Assembly (NCBI GenBank): GCA_030615745.1
Contig: JAUWYR010000028.1
Span: forward strand, 1-30,806
DNA: 30,806 bases
Reading direction: 5' to 3'
Source of the DNA: Candidatus Zixiibacteriota bacterium
Lineage (GTDB): Bacteria; Zixibacteria; MSB-5A5; SM23-73-2
This document shows positions 23,927 through 30,806 of this stretch, in pieces; the stretch's first letter is position 1, and every line of letters begins with the position of its first letter. The notes under the pieces are model-generated. The model saw nothing but the letters and a program-made list of their open reading frames with translations. It was not told where the DNA came from and did not search any database. Position numbers and translations under genes: made by a program.

Positions 23927-24991
23927 ATGAGGAAAACAACTTTCAGGCATAGGCTTTTACGCTATAGCATAATCGAGAGATTTTTTCGGGACCCTGTTAC
24001 TCATAAACCAAGACCCCATACCCTGAAAAGGATTTTTAACATTATCCTGGTTTTCCTTTCGAGAAAGCTTAAACTCTCTTTTGTGTTCGGTTATCCTTAC
24101 AATCTTATAATCGAACCCACAAATGTCTGCACCCTGAATTGCCCTATGTGTCCTTCTGGAAACTCTATGATGAAAAGGAAAAGGGGTATGATGAAATTTA
24201 ATGACTTCAAAAAAATAATAGATGAGATGGGAGGCTATCTATATCAGATCGGACTTATGAATTATGGGGAATCACTTTTGAATCCAGAGCTTTACCGTAT
24301 GATAAAATATGCTAAAACAAAGAATATAACTTGTGTTTTAAGCACCAATGCTTTGTTTTTGAATGAAGATTGCTCTTTGAAGCTTTTAAGGTCAGGTCTT
24401 GATTTCCTTTCGGTATCTTTAGATGGTGCATCACAGGAAACTTATGTAAAATACAGGGTCAAAGGCGACTTCCAAAAAGTTCTGGAGAATATCGGTTATC
24501 TGGTCAAAAAAAGGAATCAGCTAAAATCTTCTCTTTTCATAGATATTGGATTTTTAGTCACAAGGTTTAATGAGAATGAGATCGAGAAGGCGAAAAATTT
24601 AACAGCTAAATTAGGTGTTGATAATTTCTCTTTGGTTAAATTTGCTTTTCCTGATTACAGGAGTATCAAAAAAGAAGTTTTTTTTAATTTTCTTCCTGAA
24701 AATTCGAGTTATTCAAGATATAAGATAGTTAATGGGAAATTGGAGTTAAAAGAAAAACCAGAGAAAAAAACTCCCTGCATCTGGGCTTGGGACCGTGCGG
24801 TTATAAACTGGGATGGGTCTTTGTGTCCCTGTTGTGTGGATTATGATTGCAAGTATAATCTCGGGAATTATTTTGATCAGGGCTTGAAAAAAATTTGGAA
24901 CAGCGAAAAATATAAAAGTCTCAGAAAAAAGATTCTGAAGGATAAAGATAAAATAGAGATATGTTATAATTGCTCTGCTTCGATGGAGTGA
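23927..24991 (+). CDS. Radical SAM/SPASM protein
   Basis: A 354-residue enzyme. Cys68, Cys72 and Cys75 (CTLNCPMC) bind the SAM cluster. NYGESLLNPEL is the GGE-equivalent motif, and SVSLDGASQETYVKYR is a conserved strand of the barrel. The C-terminus is SPASM-like: CIWAWDRAVINWDGSLCPCCVDYD, then LGNYFDQGLKKIWNSEKYKSLRKK and CYNC. The N-terminal 55 residues are basic and hydrophobic. Relatives act on peptides or on cell-envelope sugars and lipids; nothing nearby fixes the substrate. It stands alone. Confidence 0.83.
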   Translation: MRKTTFRHRLLRYSIIERFFRDPVTHKPRPHTLKRIFNIILVFLSRKLKLSFVFGYPYNLIIEPTNVCTLNCPMCPSGNSMMKRKRGMMKFNDFKKIIDEMGGYLYQIGLMNYGESLLNPELYRMIKYAKTKNITCVLSTNALFLNEDCSLKLLRSGLDFLSVSLDGASQETYVKYRVKGDFQKVLENIGYLVKKRNQLKSSLFIDIGFLVTRFNENEIEKAKNLTAKLGVDNFSLVKFAFPDYRSIKKEVFFNFLPENSSYSRYKIVNGKLELKEKPEKKTPCIWAWDRAVINWDGSLCPCCVDYDCKYNLGNYFDQGLKKIWNSEKYKSLRKKILKDKDKIEICYNCSASME

Positions 24992-25017
24992 TAAAAAGAT
25001 GGAGTTAAGAAATTTCA

Positions 25018-25035
25018 GTCAACCTAAAGGTTGAC
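25018..25035. repeat. Near-loopless palindrome with ACTCCAG tail
   Basis: GTCAACCT and AGGTTGAC around AA, followed by ACTCCAG. The palindrome at 27983-28002 has a different stem but the same ACTCCAG tail. Confidence 0.75.
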
Positions 25036-25109
25036 ACTCCAGAAATTCTTTTTTAAGAAAACTTGACGAATTCTTTTTTACTTTCTATATATTTCAGAAA
25101 ATATTCTAT

Positions 25110-25511
25110 ATGAGCAATTCTTCTAAATCGTCAAGATGCTTCGCATATTCAATCCGCCAAAAGATTGGTCTTTTTTTGGGTCTTTTTCTATTTGTTTTAG
25201 TTCTTTTTGTTCCCTCTCCAGGTGGAATGAATCCTTTTGCTCAGAGAATGGGAGCTGTGGTTTTGCTTATGGCTTCAGCCACCCTTTCTAACTCCTATGC
25301 TTTTATGATGCCTGTGGGAACACCACCAAATGCTATTGTCTTTGGCTCTGGATGGGTGAGGGTTCCTCAGATGGCAAAGGCTGGCTTTTTTATGAATCTA
25401 TTGGGCGCGTTTGTTATCACTTTGGTGGTATATTTTATCGCAGTTCCTGTTTTCGGGATAAATATCGGTAGCGATCAAGAGATAGGAGAGATTCCTTTGT
25501 GGGCGCAGTGA
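25110..25511 (+). pseudogene. Anion symporter (DASS/SLC13) gene with a large internal deletion
   Basis: A 133-codon frame that joins the N-terminal end of a divalent-anion:sodium symporter (RQKIGLFLGLFLFVLVLF...AQRMGAVVLLMA) directly to its C-terminal signature (SATLSNSYAFMMPVGTPPNAIVFGSG, then MAKAGFFMNLLGAFVITL). Whole proteins of this family have about 450-500 residues, so roughly 330 are missing with the frame kept. Only four or so membrane spans remain, without the first substrate-binding hairpin, so transport is unlikely. The weak ribosome context also fits a decayed gene. Confidence 0.75.
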
Positions 25512-25553
25512 TTTAAAAATTCTATCAGCCTGTCCGGCTAGGAAGGAGGAGAA

Positions 25554-26561
25554 GTGAAATCGTCAAGATATCGTCAAGTCCGAAGGATTCTTCGAAACTC
25601 TTCGAGCTTCGCAAGGATTATCTTCGTTGTTATCTTAAACTTTATTTCGGTATCGATCAAAAGACAAGTTTCAAGGTTCAAAGTTCAAGGTTCAAGACGT
25701 CTTGCATCTTGCATCTTGTGTCTTGCAACTTGCATCTTGTTATTTTCTTCAAATCTTTTAGCTGAGAAATGGGAGAAATCATTAGATTTTTCCTTGAATT
25801 TGACCCAGAACTCCTATAGCGATAATTGGGTCGGAGGTGAGGCTGGTTCTTTTAACTGGATGAGTAACCTGAACTCCTCTGCAACAAAACAGTTGTCAAA
25901 AGAACTAAATCTAAAAAACACATTGAAACTTGCCTTTGGGCAAACTCATCAGCAGGATAAGGATAGTAAAAAATGGAGAAAGCCAACCAAATCAACTGAC
26001 CTGATAGATTTTGAATCTGTCCTGCGTTTTACCTTAAATGCCTGGGTTGACCCTTACTTCGCTGCTCGCCTAGAAACCCAGTTTCTTGATGCGGAAGTCA
26101 CCGAAGTAAAGCGTTATTTCAATCCGATTAAGATTTCTGAGTCTACAGGAATTGCAAAGGTTTTTTATAAAAAGGAAAAGAGCGAATTTTTGACAAGATT
26201 TGGATTGGGATTAAGACAATATATTCAAAAGGAGATCACCGATACACTTGAGGCAAAAACTATGGTCAAAAAAACCTTTGATGGTGGAATAGAGTCTGTT
26301 ACCGACTTTAAAATCGGATTAGCCGATGGGAAAATAAACTATACCACCAAATTGACTCTATTCAAAGCGATTTTCTATTCAAAAAAAGAAGAGTTATATT
26401 GGAAATGTGTGGATGTAAATTGGGAAAATATATTTTCATCAGGCATCACGACCTACTTAAAAGTTTTCCTTTACGTCCAGTTTTTATATGATAAACAGAT
26501 AGATAAAAAAGGGAGATTCAAACAAACCTTAGCTTTAGGGTTGACATATAGGTTTTTTTGA
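25554..26561 (+). CDS. DUF3078-like outer-membrane beta-barrel protein
   Basis: A 335-residue protein. From about residue 71, EKWEKSLDFSLNLTQNSYSDNWVGGEAGSFNWMSNLN, with DFESVLRFTLNAWVDPYFAARLETQF later, matches the DUF3078 pattern (barrel strands with N-SxxNWxGG) and ends GLTYRFF. The GTG start has a strong ribosome site (AAGGAGGAG). The first 49 residues are unusual (basic, low complexity), and the signal-peptide-like stretch LASCILCLATCILLFSSNLLA is encoded by tandem CTTGCATCTTG-type repeats. The signal may thus have been rebuilt from repeat DNA. Function is unknown; such proteins occur in the FCB group. Confidence 0.75.
   Translation: MKSSRYRQVRRILRNSSSFARIIFVVILNFISVSIKRQVSRFKVQGSRRLASCILCLATCILLFSSNLLAEKWEKSLDFSLNLTQNSYSDNWVGGEAGSFNWMSNLNSSATKQLSKELNLKNTLKLAFGQTHQQDKDSKKWRKPTKSTDLIDFESVLRFTLNAWVDPYFAARLETQFLDAEVTEVKRYFNPIKISESTGIAKVFYKKEKSEFLTRFGLGLRQYIQKEITDTLEAKTMVKKTFDGGIESVTDFKIGLADGKINYTTKLTLFKAIFYSKKEELYWKCVDVNWENIFSSGITTYLKVFLYVQFLYDKQIDKKGRFKQTLALGLTYRFF
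25664..25740 (+). repeat. Degenerate short tandem repeats
   Basis: Left half: TTCAAGG/TTCAAAG units. Right half: CTTGCAT, CTTGTGT and CTTGCAA units. The halves are roughly inverse (CAAG against CTTG). The whole tract is read through as the N-terminus of the DUF3078-like protein. A separate 13-mer AAATCGTCAAGAT occurs at both 25125-25137 and 25557-25569, near the start codons of two consecutive genes. Confidence 0.65.
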
Positions 26562-26595
26562 GTTATATAGAATTAAAACAAGGAGGTGATGAAAT

Positions 26596-26622
26596 ATGCT
26601 TGGCATTATCAGAAAAGGTTGA
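26596..26622 (+). CDS. Possible eight-codon leader peptide
   Basis: A near-ideal ribosome site (AAGGAGGTGATG) six bases before ATG, followed by the short frame MLGIIRKG and a stop, 42 bases before the OmpA-like gene. It may be a leader peptide or the broken 5' end of a lost gene. Too short to support by composition. Confidence 0.25.
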   Translation: MLGIIRKG

Positions 26623-26663
26623 ATAGAGAAAAATAAAAAAACTATTTTTTACGGAGGGAGAAA

Positions 26664-27281
26664 ATGAGAAAGGGAAATATAATGCGACTATTTTTAAGGT
26701 TGTCAATTCCTGTTTTGTTACTGGTCTTTTTTGGATGTGCCTCCACCAAATATGTGAATAAGAAGGTGGAGGAGTTGGAAGGCAAGATTCAACAAAACAA
26801 AGAGCAAATCAAAGATCTCAGTGGTCAGGTAACTGAGATAGACTCCAAGGCTGAAGAGGCTAAAAGAGGTTCAGAGGAAGCTCAAAGACAAGCCCAGGAG
26901 GCTTTGAAAAAAGCAGTGGCTCTGGGAGAGTATAAGGAGTTAGGGAGAAAGGAGATAAACTTCGATTTCGACAAATACACTTTGACCAATATTGCTCGGA
27001 ATGTGTTGGATGAGATCGGAACGATTATGCAGAAAAATCCCCAGTTGGTTTTAGAGATATCCGGTCACACGGACGCGATAGGGTCTAAGAAATACAATCT
27101 ACTTTTAGGTCACAACCGGGCTGAGAGTGTAAAAAGATATCTGTCTGAGAAGTTCGGTATATCCTTGGGAAGGATGTATATTGTGAGCTTCGGAGAGCTT
27201 AAGCCCATTGCTGAAAACGACTCACCTAAGGGAAGAGCGGACAACCGAAGAGTGGAATTGAGGCTTTTAGGTCCCCAATAG
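26664..27281 (+). CDS. OmpA/Pal-like peptidoglycan-binding lipoprotein
   Basis: A 205-residue lipoprotein. The signal ends in a lipobox (VFFGC, Cys29 of the long form), then a coiled-coil of about 60 residues (VEELEGKIQQNKEQIKDLSG, EEAKRGSEEAQRQAQEALKKA). The OmpA C-terminal domain runs from about residue 92: EINFDFDKYTLTN, LEISGHTDAIGSKKYNLLLGHNRAESVKRYL, and VSFGELKPIAEN...GRADNRRVELRL. The conserved Asp and Arg that hold diaminopimelate are present. It tethers the outer membrane to the cell wall. A second ATG at codon 7 is an alternative start. Ribosome site ACGGAGGG. Confidence 0.92.
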   Translation: MRKGNIMRLFLRLSIPVLLLVFFGCASTKYVNKKVEELEGKIQQNKEQIKDLSGQVTEIDSKAEEAKRGSEEAQRQAQEALKKAVALGEYKELGRKEINFDFDKYTLTNIARNVLDEIGTIMQKNPQLVLEISGHTDAIGSKKYNLLLGHNRAESVKRYLSEKFGISLGRMYIVSFGELKPIAENDSPKGRADNRRVELRLLGPQ

Positions 27282-27290
27282 GTAGACTTT

Positions 27291-27725
27291 GTGAAAAAAA
27301 TAACTATACTTGACAAGGTCAAGAGTCCTACTCAGGACTTCTGTTTCCAGGTGGATAGCTTGAAAAAGGGCAGCTACTACTGGGATTCGAGCAAAGGTGT
27401 AACCTATAATTGCATCACCCCCGGTGCGAGCAAGCACACAGGTCCTCCTTTTGAGTTCTCTACCCAGAACTATCCCAATCCGTTCAACCCGACCACTGAG
27501 TTCTTCATTAGCTTACCTCAGGATACTCATGTGAGCTTTGTGATCTATAATGTTATGGGTCAGAAGGTTAAGACCTTAGTGGATGATTATATGAGCGCTG
27601 GAACCCATACTATAAGATGGGATGGAACCAATGAATACGGCAGTGCAGTATCCAGTGGCATTTACTTCTATCGTGTTGTGGCAGGGGATAATGTGGTGAC
27701 TAAGAAGATGATGCTGGTGAAATAA
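27291..27725 (+). CDS. Stand-alone C-terminal sorting-domain protein (probable remnant)
   Basis: A 144-residue product starting at GTG nine bases after the OmpA gene. From residue 60, NYPNPFNPTTEFFISLPQ, with IYNVMGQKVKTLVDDYMSAGTHTIRWDG and SGIYFYRVVAGDNVVTKKMMLVK, is the FlgD-like / type A C-terminal domain that directs large secreted proteins to the type IX or a similar pathway. There is no signal peptide and the first 55 residues match nothing I recognise, so this is probably the surviving 3' end of a larger secreted protein joined to the OmpA operon. It is a good lineage marker for FCB-type phyla. Confidence 0.7.
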   Translation: MKKITILDKVKSPTQDFCFQVDSLKKGSYYWDSSKGVTYNCITPGASKHTGPPFEFSTQNYPNPFNPTTEFFISLPQDTHVSFVIYNVMGQKVKTLVDDYMSAGTHTIRWDGTNEYGSAVSSGIYFYRVVAGDNVVTKKMMLVK

Positions 27726-27749
27726 AGATTTCTAATCTTGGGTTTGACT

Positions 27750-27781
27750 AAAAACCGCCTCTTTCTGGGACGGTTTTTTTA
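27750..27781 (+). terminator. Intrinsic terminator
   Basis: AAAACCG and CGGTTTT pair around a 13-base loop and end in a seven-T run, 25 bases after the sorting-domain stop codon. It would end the OmpA operon. Confidence 0.75.
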
Positions 27782-27893
27782 TTTTAATTCTTAATAAATA
27801 CCATTTGGTCTTTTGATTTTTAAAGACTAAAAATCTTTGGTTTTTATTACGTAGGGGCGGGGCTTGTCCTCGCCCTTTCTTCTTTTACCAGCT

Positions 27894-27952
27894 GGTAGCC
27901 GCCCATATGGGCGTAAGCCATTTTTCGCCCCGCTTTTAGCGGGGCGGCTACC
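27894..27952. repeat. Paired hairpin repeat, copy 2
   Basis: The same element as at 8890-8965 (GGTAGCCGCCC, CATATGGGCGTAA, then GCGGGGCGGCTACC) but 17 bases shorter in the spacer. The inner CCCGCTTTTAGCGGG palindrome has TTTT where copy 1 has AAAA, that is, the loop is inverted. Confidence 0.85.
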
Positions 27953-27982
27953 ATTATGGTAGCTATTTCTCAAGAAACTGAA

Positions 27983-28002
27983 TGTAAAGCTAATGCTTTA
28001 CA
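27983..28002. repeat. Short palindrome with ACTCCAG tail
   Basis: TGTAAAGC and GCTTTACA around TAAT, then CTCCAG. It pairs in style with the repeat at 25018-25035. Together with the hairpin repeat it fills most of the gap 27726-28123, which has no gene. Confidence 0.7.
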
Positions 28003-28123
28003 CTCCAGCAAACCGAAAAAACCAGATAAATAGAACTTGACAACTTGTTTTGCTCTTTGCTGATTAGGTTTGTATTCCTGTTTTTTGAATTTAGAGCTCG
28101 AAATTAAAAATGAGGGTATGGGG

Positions 28124-29341
28124 ATGAAAATTATAGAATTGAAGGCATTCACTTTTTTTGTCTCTGCAATTCCTTTTTTGATTCTTTTTTTCTCAGCTAT
28201 GGTTTTTGCTCAATTTCAATCTAACCATTCCACTGTTAGGGAATTGGGAATCGATGTTGGTATTTTTTTGCCCGGTCCTAAAAATTCGATAACTGATGTT
28301 TCTGAAGTTAAAGTTGGACATTTCACATTATGGGAGGGGGACGATGTAAGAACCGGGGTGAGTGCAATTTTGCCTCATTCTGAAAATATTTTTCAACAAA
28401 AAGTTCCTGCTGGAATATATGTGGGCAATGGCTTTGGAAAAGCTACAGGACTTTCACAGATTGAGGAGCTGGGTAGTTTAGAGACACCAATCTTAATCAC
28501 AAACACTTTGAGTGTTCCAACTTGCGCTCAGGCTACAATCGATTACATTTTAAAAGGGAATGAAAAAGTAACATCGGTAAATCCCGTGGTTTTTGAGACC
28601 AATGATGGATATTTGAACGATATAAGGGGAAGACATATAAAAAAAGAACATGTTTTTAAGGCGATAAATGACGCAAGTGGAAAAGAAGTTGAGATGGGAG
28701 CAGTTGGGGCCGGGACTGGCACTCATTGTATGGGATTTAAAGGAGGGATTGGCAGTTCATCGAGAATCTTACCTGAATCTTTTGGTGGTTTCACTATTGG
28801 AGTGTTGGTAGTTACAAATTTTGGCGGGATATTAGAGATAAATGGTGCTCCGGTGGGAAGGGAGTTAGGTAAATTCTATTTTTCCGAAGGATTCATAGAA
28901 AAGGATGAGCTTTTAAAAGAGGATCAAGGTTCCTGCATAGTGGTAATTGCCACTGATGCTCCATTAGATTCCCGAAATCTAAAAAGATTAGCTAAAAGAG
29001 CAATTTTAGGTCTTGCTAAGACCGGATTTTTTTCAACCAGTGGCTCAGGAGACTATGTGATAGCTTTTACTGTTCAACCAAAATTAAGGATAAAACATGC
29101 GCCTCAAAAGATTTCAAGAAAAGTTGAGCTTTTATATGATGAAAAACTATCACCTTTGTTTTTAGCAGTAGTTGAGGCAACCCAGGAGGCGGTCTATAAT
29201 TCCTTATTTAAAGCGAAAACAGTCAAGGGAAAAGATAATCATATCTTAGAAGCTATTCCAATAGAAAAGGTAAAGAAAATATGTGAAAAGTATAATGTTT
29301 TAGACTGGCACAAAAAGATTTTACCCTACGGGAGAAAATGA
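28124..29341 (+). CDS. DmpA-type aminopeptidase (P1/S58 family)
   Basis: A 405-residue exported hydrolase. A signal peptide (FFVSAIPFLILFFSAMVFAQ) leads to the family fold: ELGIDVGIFLPGPKNSITDVSEVKVGH, RTGVSAILPH, AGIYVGNGFGKATGLSQIEELG and ETPILITNTLSVPTCAQA. The self-cleavage and nucleophile region is GFKGGIGSSSRILP, where a Ser becomes the N-terminal nucleophile after the proenzyme splits. NFGGILEINGAPVG and FSTSGSGDYVIAF complete the match. It removes N-terminal D- or L-residues or beta-amino acids from peptides. The ATG at 28124 has GAGGGT at good spacing; upstream in-frame ATGs would bury the signal. The next gene is another peptidase 43 bases downstream. Confidence 0.88.
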   Translation: MKIIELKAFTFFVSAIPFLILFFSAMVFAQFQSNHSTVRELGIDVGIFLPGPKNSITDVSEVKVGHFTLWEGDDVRTGVSAILPHSENIFQQKVPAGIYVGNGFGKATGLSQIEELGSLETPILITNTLSVPTCAQATIDYILKGNEKVTSVNPVVFETNDGYLNDIRGRHIKKEHVFKAINDASGKEVEMGAVGAGTGTHCMGFKGGIGSSSRILPESFGGFTIGVLVVTNFGGILEINGAPVGRELGKFYFSEGFIEKDELLKEDQGSCIVVIATDAPLDSRNLKRLAKRAILGLAKTGFFSTSGSGDYVIAFTVQPKLRIKHAPQKISRKVELLYDEKLSPLFLAVVEATQEAVYNSLFKAKTVKGKDNHILEAIPIEKVKKICEKYNVLDWHKKILPYGRK

Positions 29342-29384
29342 TCGATTCGTTGAAGATAGTTACATTTTTGAAAAAAGGAGTCTT

Positions 29385-30566
29385 TTGAATAAAAGTTTAT
29401 TGACATCTTTGGTGATTTTCTCAATTATTTTTATTTTTTGTAGAAAGGAATTGAATTTTATGGAGCTACATAAGAGTTCTTTAGTGGCTGATCTTCATTG
29501 CGATACTGCTCTGAGGATGCTTCAGGGGATTCAAATCAGCGTAAGGGATACTTCAGGTCATGTTGATATTCCGAGATTAAGAGAGGGTGGGGTTGATCTT
29601 CAGGTGTTTGCCTGTTTTATCTCCACCAATCATCCTAAGGATGATTGTGCGGATTATGTTCATCGTATGCTTGATACTTTGGAGGCTCAATTTGAAAGGA
29701 ACAAAGCGAATATCGCCATTTGTACAAAAGCTAAGGAGGCAGAGGAAATCATAAATTCTGGGAGGATAGCAGGCTTTCTGGCCATTGAAAACGGGGTGGC
29801 TATTGAGAATAACCTGGAAGAGTTGAAGAATTTCTACAAGCGGGGTGTCCGTTATTTGACCTTAACCCACACCTCAAGCAATGACTGGTGTATCTCATCC
29901 GGGGATGAGAATCCTGAATCCTTTGGTCTTACAGATTTCGGCAGAGAAGTGGTGAAGAAGATGAACGAACTCGGGATGATAATAGATGTCTCCCATGCCT
30001 CTGAAAGCGCGTTCTGGGAAGTATTAAAGGTTACCACCGATCCTATAATCGCTTCCCATTCCTGCGTTTATGCGTTAAATCCCCATGACAGAAATCTAAA
30101 AGATGAGCAACTTAAGGCTTTGGCCAAAAATGGAGGAATGGTGGGTATTAATTTTTTCCCAGCCTATTTAAGCAAAGAATTCAATGAAAAGCTAACAAAT
30201 GCCTGGGAAAAATCTAAAAAAGAAAAAGAAACTCTTTTGAATAAATATAAAGATGATCAAAAGAAAAGAAGGGAGGTTTATCACCAAATCTGGGAGGAGA
30301 TAAAAGAAGAGCTGAAAGGGATCAAGGTTGGTCTTTCGTTGGTTGTGGATCATATCGATTATATCGTTAATCTGGTTGGTGTGGATTATGTTGGATTTGG
30401 CTCTGATTTCGATGGGGTAACATTTTTACCCTCTGGGTTAGAGGACTGCTCCAAGCTTCTTGAGATAACTAAAGAATTGGTTAGACGGGGTTATTCTGAG
30501 AGCGATATAAAAAAGATTTTAGGTGGGAATTTCATGAGGGTTTTCAGGGAGGTGTGTGACAAATGA
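29385..30566 (+). CDS. M19 membrane dipeptidase, predicted lipoprotein
   Basis: A 393-residue zinc dipeptidase of the renal dipeptidase family. Metal ligands are seen in order: DLHCDT (HxD), FLAIENG (bridging Glu), DVSHAS and IASHSCVYAL (His pair), and VGFGSDFDGV (Asp). The start is TTG after AAAGGAG. The N-terminal hydrophobic run IFSIIFIFC ends in a Cys (Cys19) like a lipobox, so it is probably membrane-anchored and exported. It follows the DmpA-type gene closely; together they would break down peptides in the periplasm. The segment around residue 265-310 is a long charged helix. Confidence 0.9.
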   Translation: MNKSLLTSLVIFSIIFIFCRKELNFMELHKSSLVADLHCDTALRMLQGIQISVRDTSGHVDIPRLREGGVDLQVFACFISTNHPKDDCADYVHRMLDTLEAQFERNKANIAICTKAKEAEEIINSGRIAGFLAIENGVAIENNLEELKNFYKRGVRYLTLTHTSSNDWCISSGDENPESFGLTDFGREVVKKMNELGMIIDVSHASESAFWEVLKVTTDPIIASHSCVYALNPHDRNLKDEQLKALAKNGGMVGINFFPAYLSKEFNEKLTNAWEKSKKEKETLLNKYKDDQKKRREVYHQIWEEIKEELKGIKVGLSLVVDHIDYIVNLVGVDYVGFGSDFDGVTFLPSGLEDCSKLLEITKELVRRGYSESDIKKILGGNFMRVFREVCDK

Positions 30567-30604
30567 TGTTTTTGATTTGTTTAATCTCAAAAATTTTTCG
30601 ATGT

Positions 30605-30626
30605 ATCGGCATTAGGAAATGCCGAT
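30605..30626. repeat. Hairpin 1 of a tandem pair
   Basis: ATCGGCATT and AATGCCGAT around AGGA, 39 bases after the dipeptidase stop. Confidence 0.8.
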
Positions 30627-30634
30627 GCCTACAA

Positions 30635-30660
30635 GCTTCGGGAATTCCTATTCCCGAAGC
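30635..30660. repeat. Hairpin 2 of a tandem pair
   Basis: GCTTCGGGAAT and ATTCCCGAAGC around TCCT. The loop is complementary to that of hairpin 1 (AGGA), eight bases away. Confidence 0.8.
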
Positions 30661-30661
30661 A

Positions 30662-30805
30662 TCAAAAGAATTTTTTACCTTCGCTGGTTATTGGAACGTC
30701 CTCAGAGCTTTTTCGATCGGGTGGCGTATGCCTCAATAGAACGTATTCACCTTTCAAGATTTTGTTAACTACTCGGATAAACTTTTCCGGGGCTAAGGAT
30801 TGAAG
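30662..30805 (-). CDS. Possible 3' end of a minus-strand gene running off the window
   Basis: An open frame of 47 codons from the right edge to a TGA, without a start inside the window. The product includes EKFIRVVNKILKGEYVLLRH and ends SEGKKFF; composition is protein-like but no family is recognised. It would be convergent with the M19 dipeptidase gene. It contains the degenerate copy of the 19-bp repeat. The chance of a random open frame of this length is not small. Confidence 0.35.
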   Translation of the reverse strand, partial: LQSLAPEKFIRVVNKILKGEYVLLRHTPPDRKSSEDVPITSEGKKFF

Positions 30806-30806
30806 C

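Noticed and set aside
1-30806. tRNA, rRNA or CRISPR arrays
   Set aside because: No cloverleaf-like segment, rRNA signature or regularly spaced direct repeats were seen; the repeats found are palindromic or dispersed.

Overview
The window reads as a chromosomal segment of an uncultivated, anaerobic or facultative Gram-negative bacterium of the FCB / candidate-phylum type. The clues are a C-terminal secretion (sorting) domain with the motif NYPNPFNPTT, TonB receptor, OmpA-like and porin proteins, AT-rich intergenic DNA full of short palindromes, and a selenocysteine formate dehydrogenase. The exact phylum cannot be fixed from sequence reading alone.

Layout. 280-2869 (minus strand) is a translationally coupled trio: two paralogous exported TPR-like proteins and a small PH-like membrane protein. 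3146-6120 (plus) is a tightly overlapping three-gene cassette: a divergent thymidylate-synthase-fold protein, a radical SAM/SPASM enzyme, and a family 4/5-like uracil-DNA glycosylase fused to a C-terminal Panacea (SocA-like antitoxin) domain. This is the best candidate for an undescribed system; nucleotide or DNA-base modification, repair or defence are all possible. 6508-7989 is a B12-type radical SAM enzyme. 8086-10416 is an accessory patch: a tandemly duplicated small membrane gene (second copy frameshifted), an RRM RNA-binding protein, a secreted SCP2-cupin protein, a transposase relic, and imperfect hairpins between genes that resemble integron attC sites.

10541-22060 is one formate-oxidation and molybdopterin locus: fdhE, a diheme cytochrome c, the Tat-exported selenocysteine-containing catalytic subunit (in-frame UGA at 12589 with a downstream SECIS hairpin), the four-cluster ferredoxin subunit, an outer-membrane beta-barrel protein, an integral membrane protein, a 55-residue protein, mobB, a TonB-dependent receptor, mobA and fdhD. 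Together they would mature the Mo/W-bisPGD cofactor, build a periplasmic formate dehydrogenase and pass electrons to cytochrome c or quinone. A perfect CRP/FNR-like palindrome precedes the structural genes, and a near copy lies upstream of the convergent glutamate dehydrogenase gene (22185-23441).

23927-30566 holds a second radical SAM/SPASM enzyme, an anion symporter gene with a large internal deletion, a DUF3078-like protein whose signal peptide is encoded by a simple repeat, an OmpA/Pal-like lipoprotein, a stand-alone sorting-domain remnant, a DmpA-type aminopeptidase and an M19 dipeptidase. Repeats are abundant: a 19-bp sequence present three times, a paired hairpin element, two MITE-like elements and several near-loopless palindromes.
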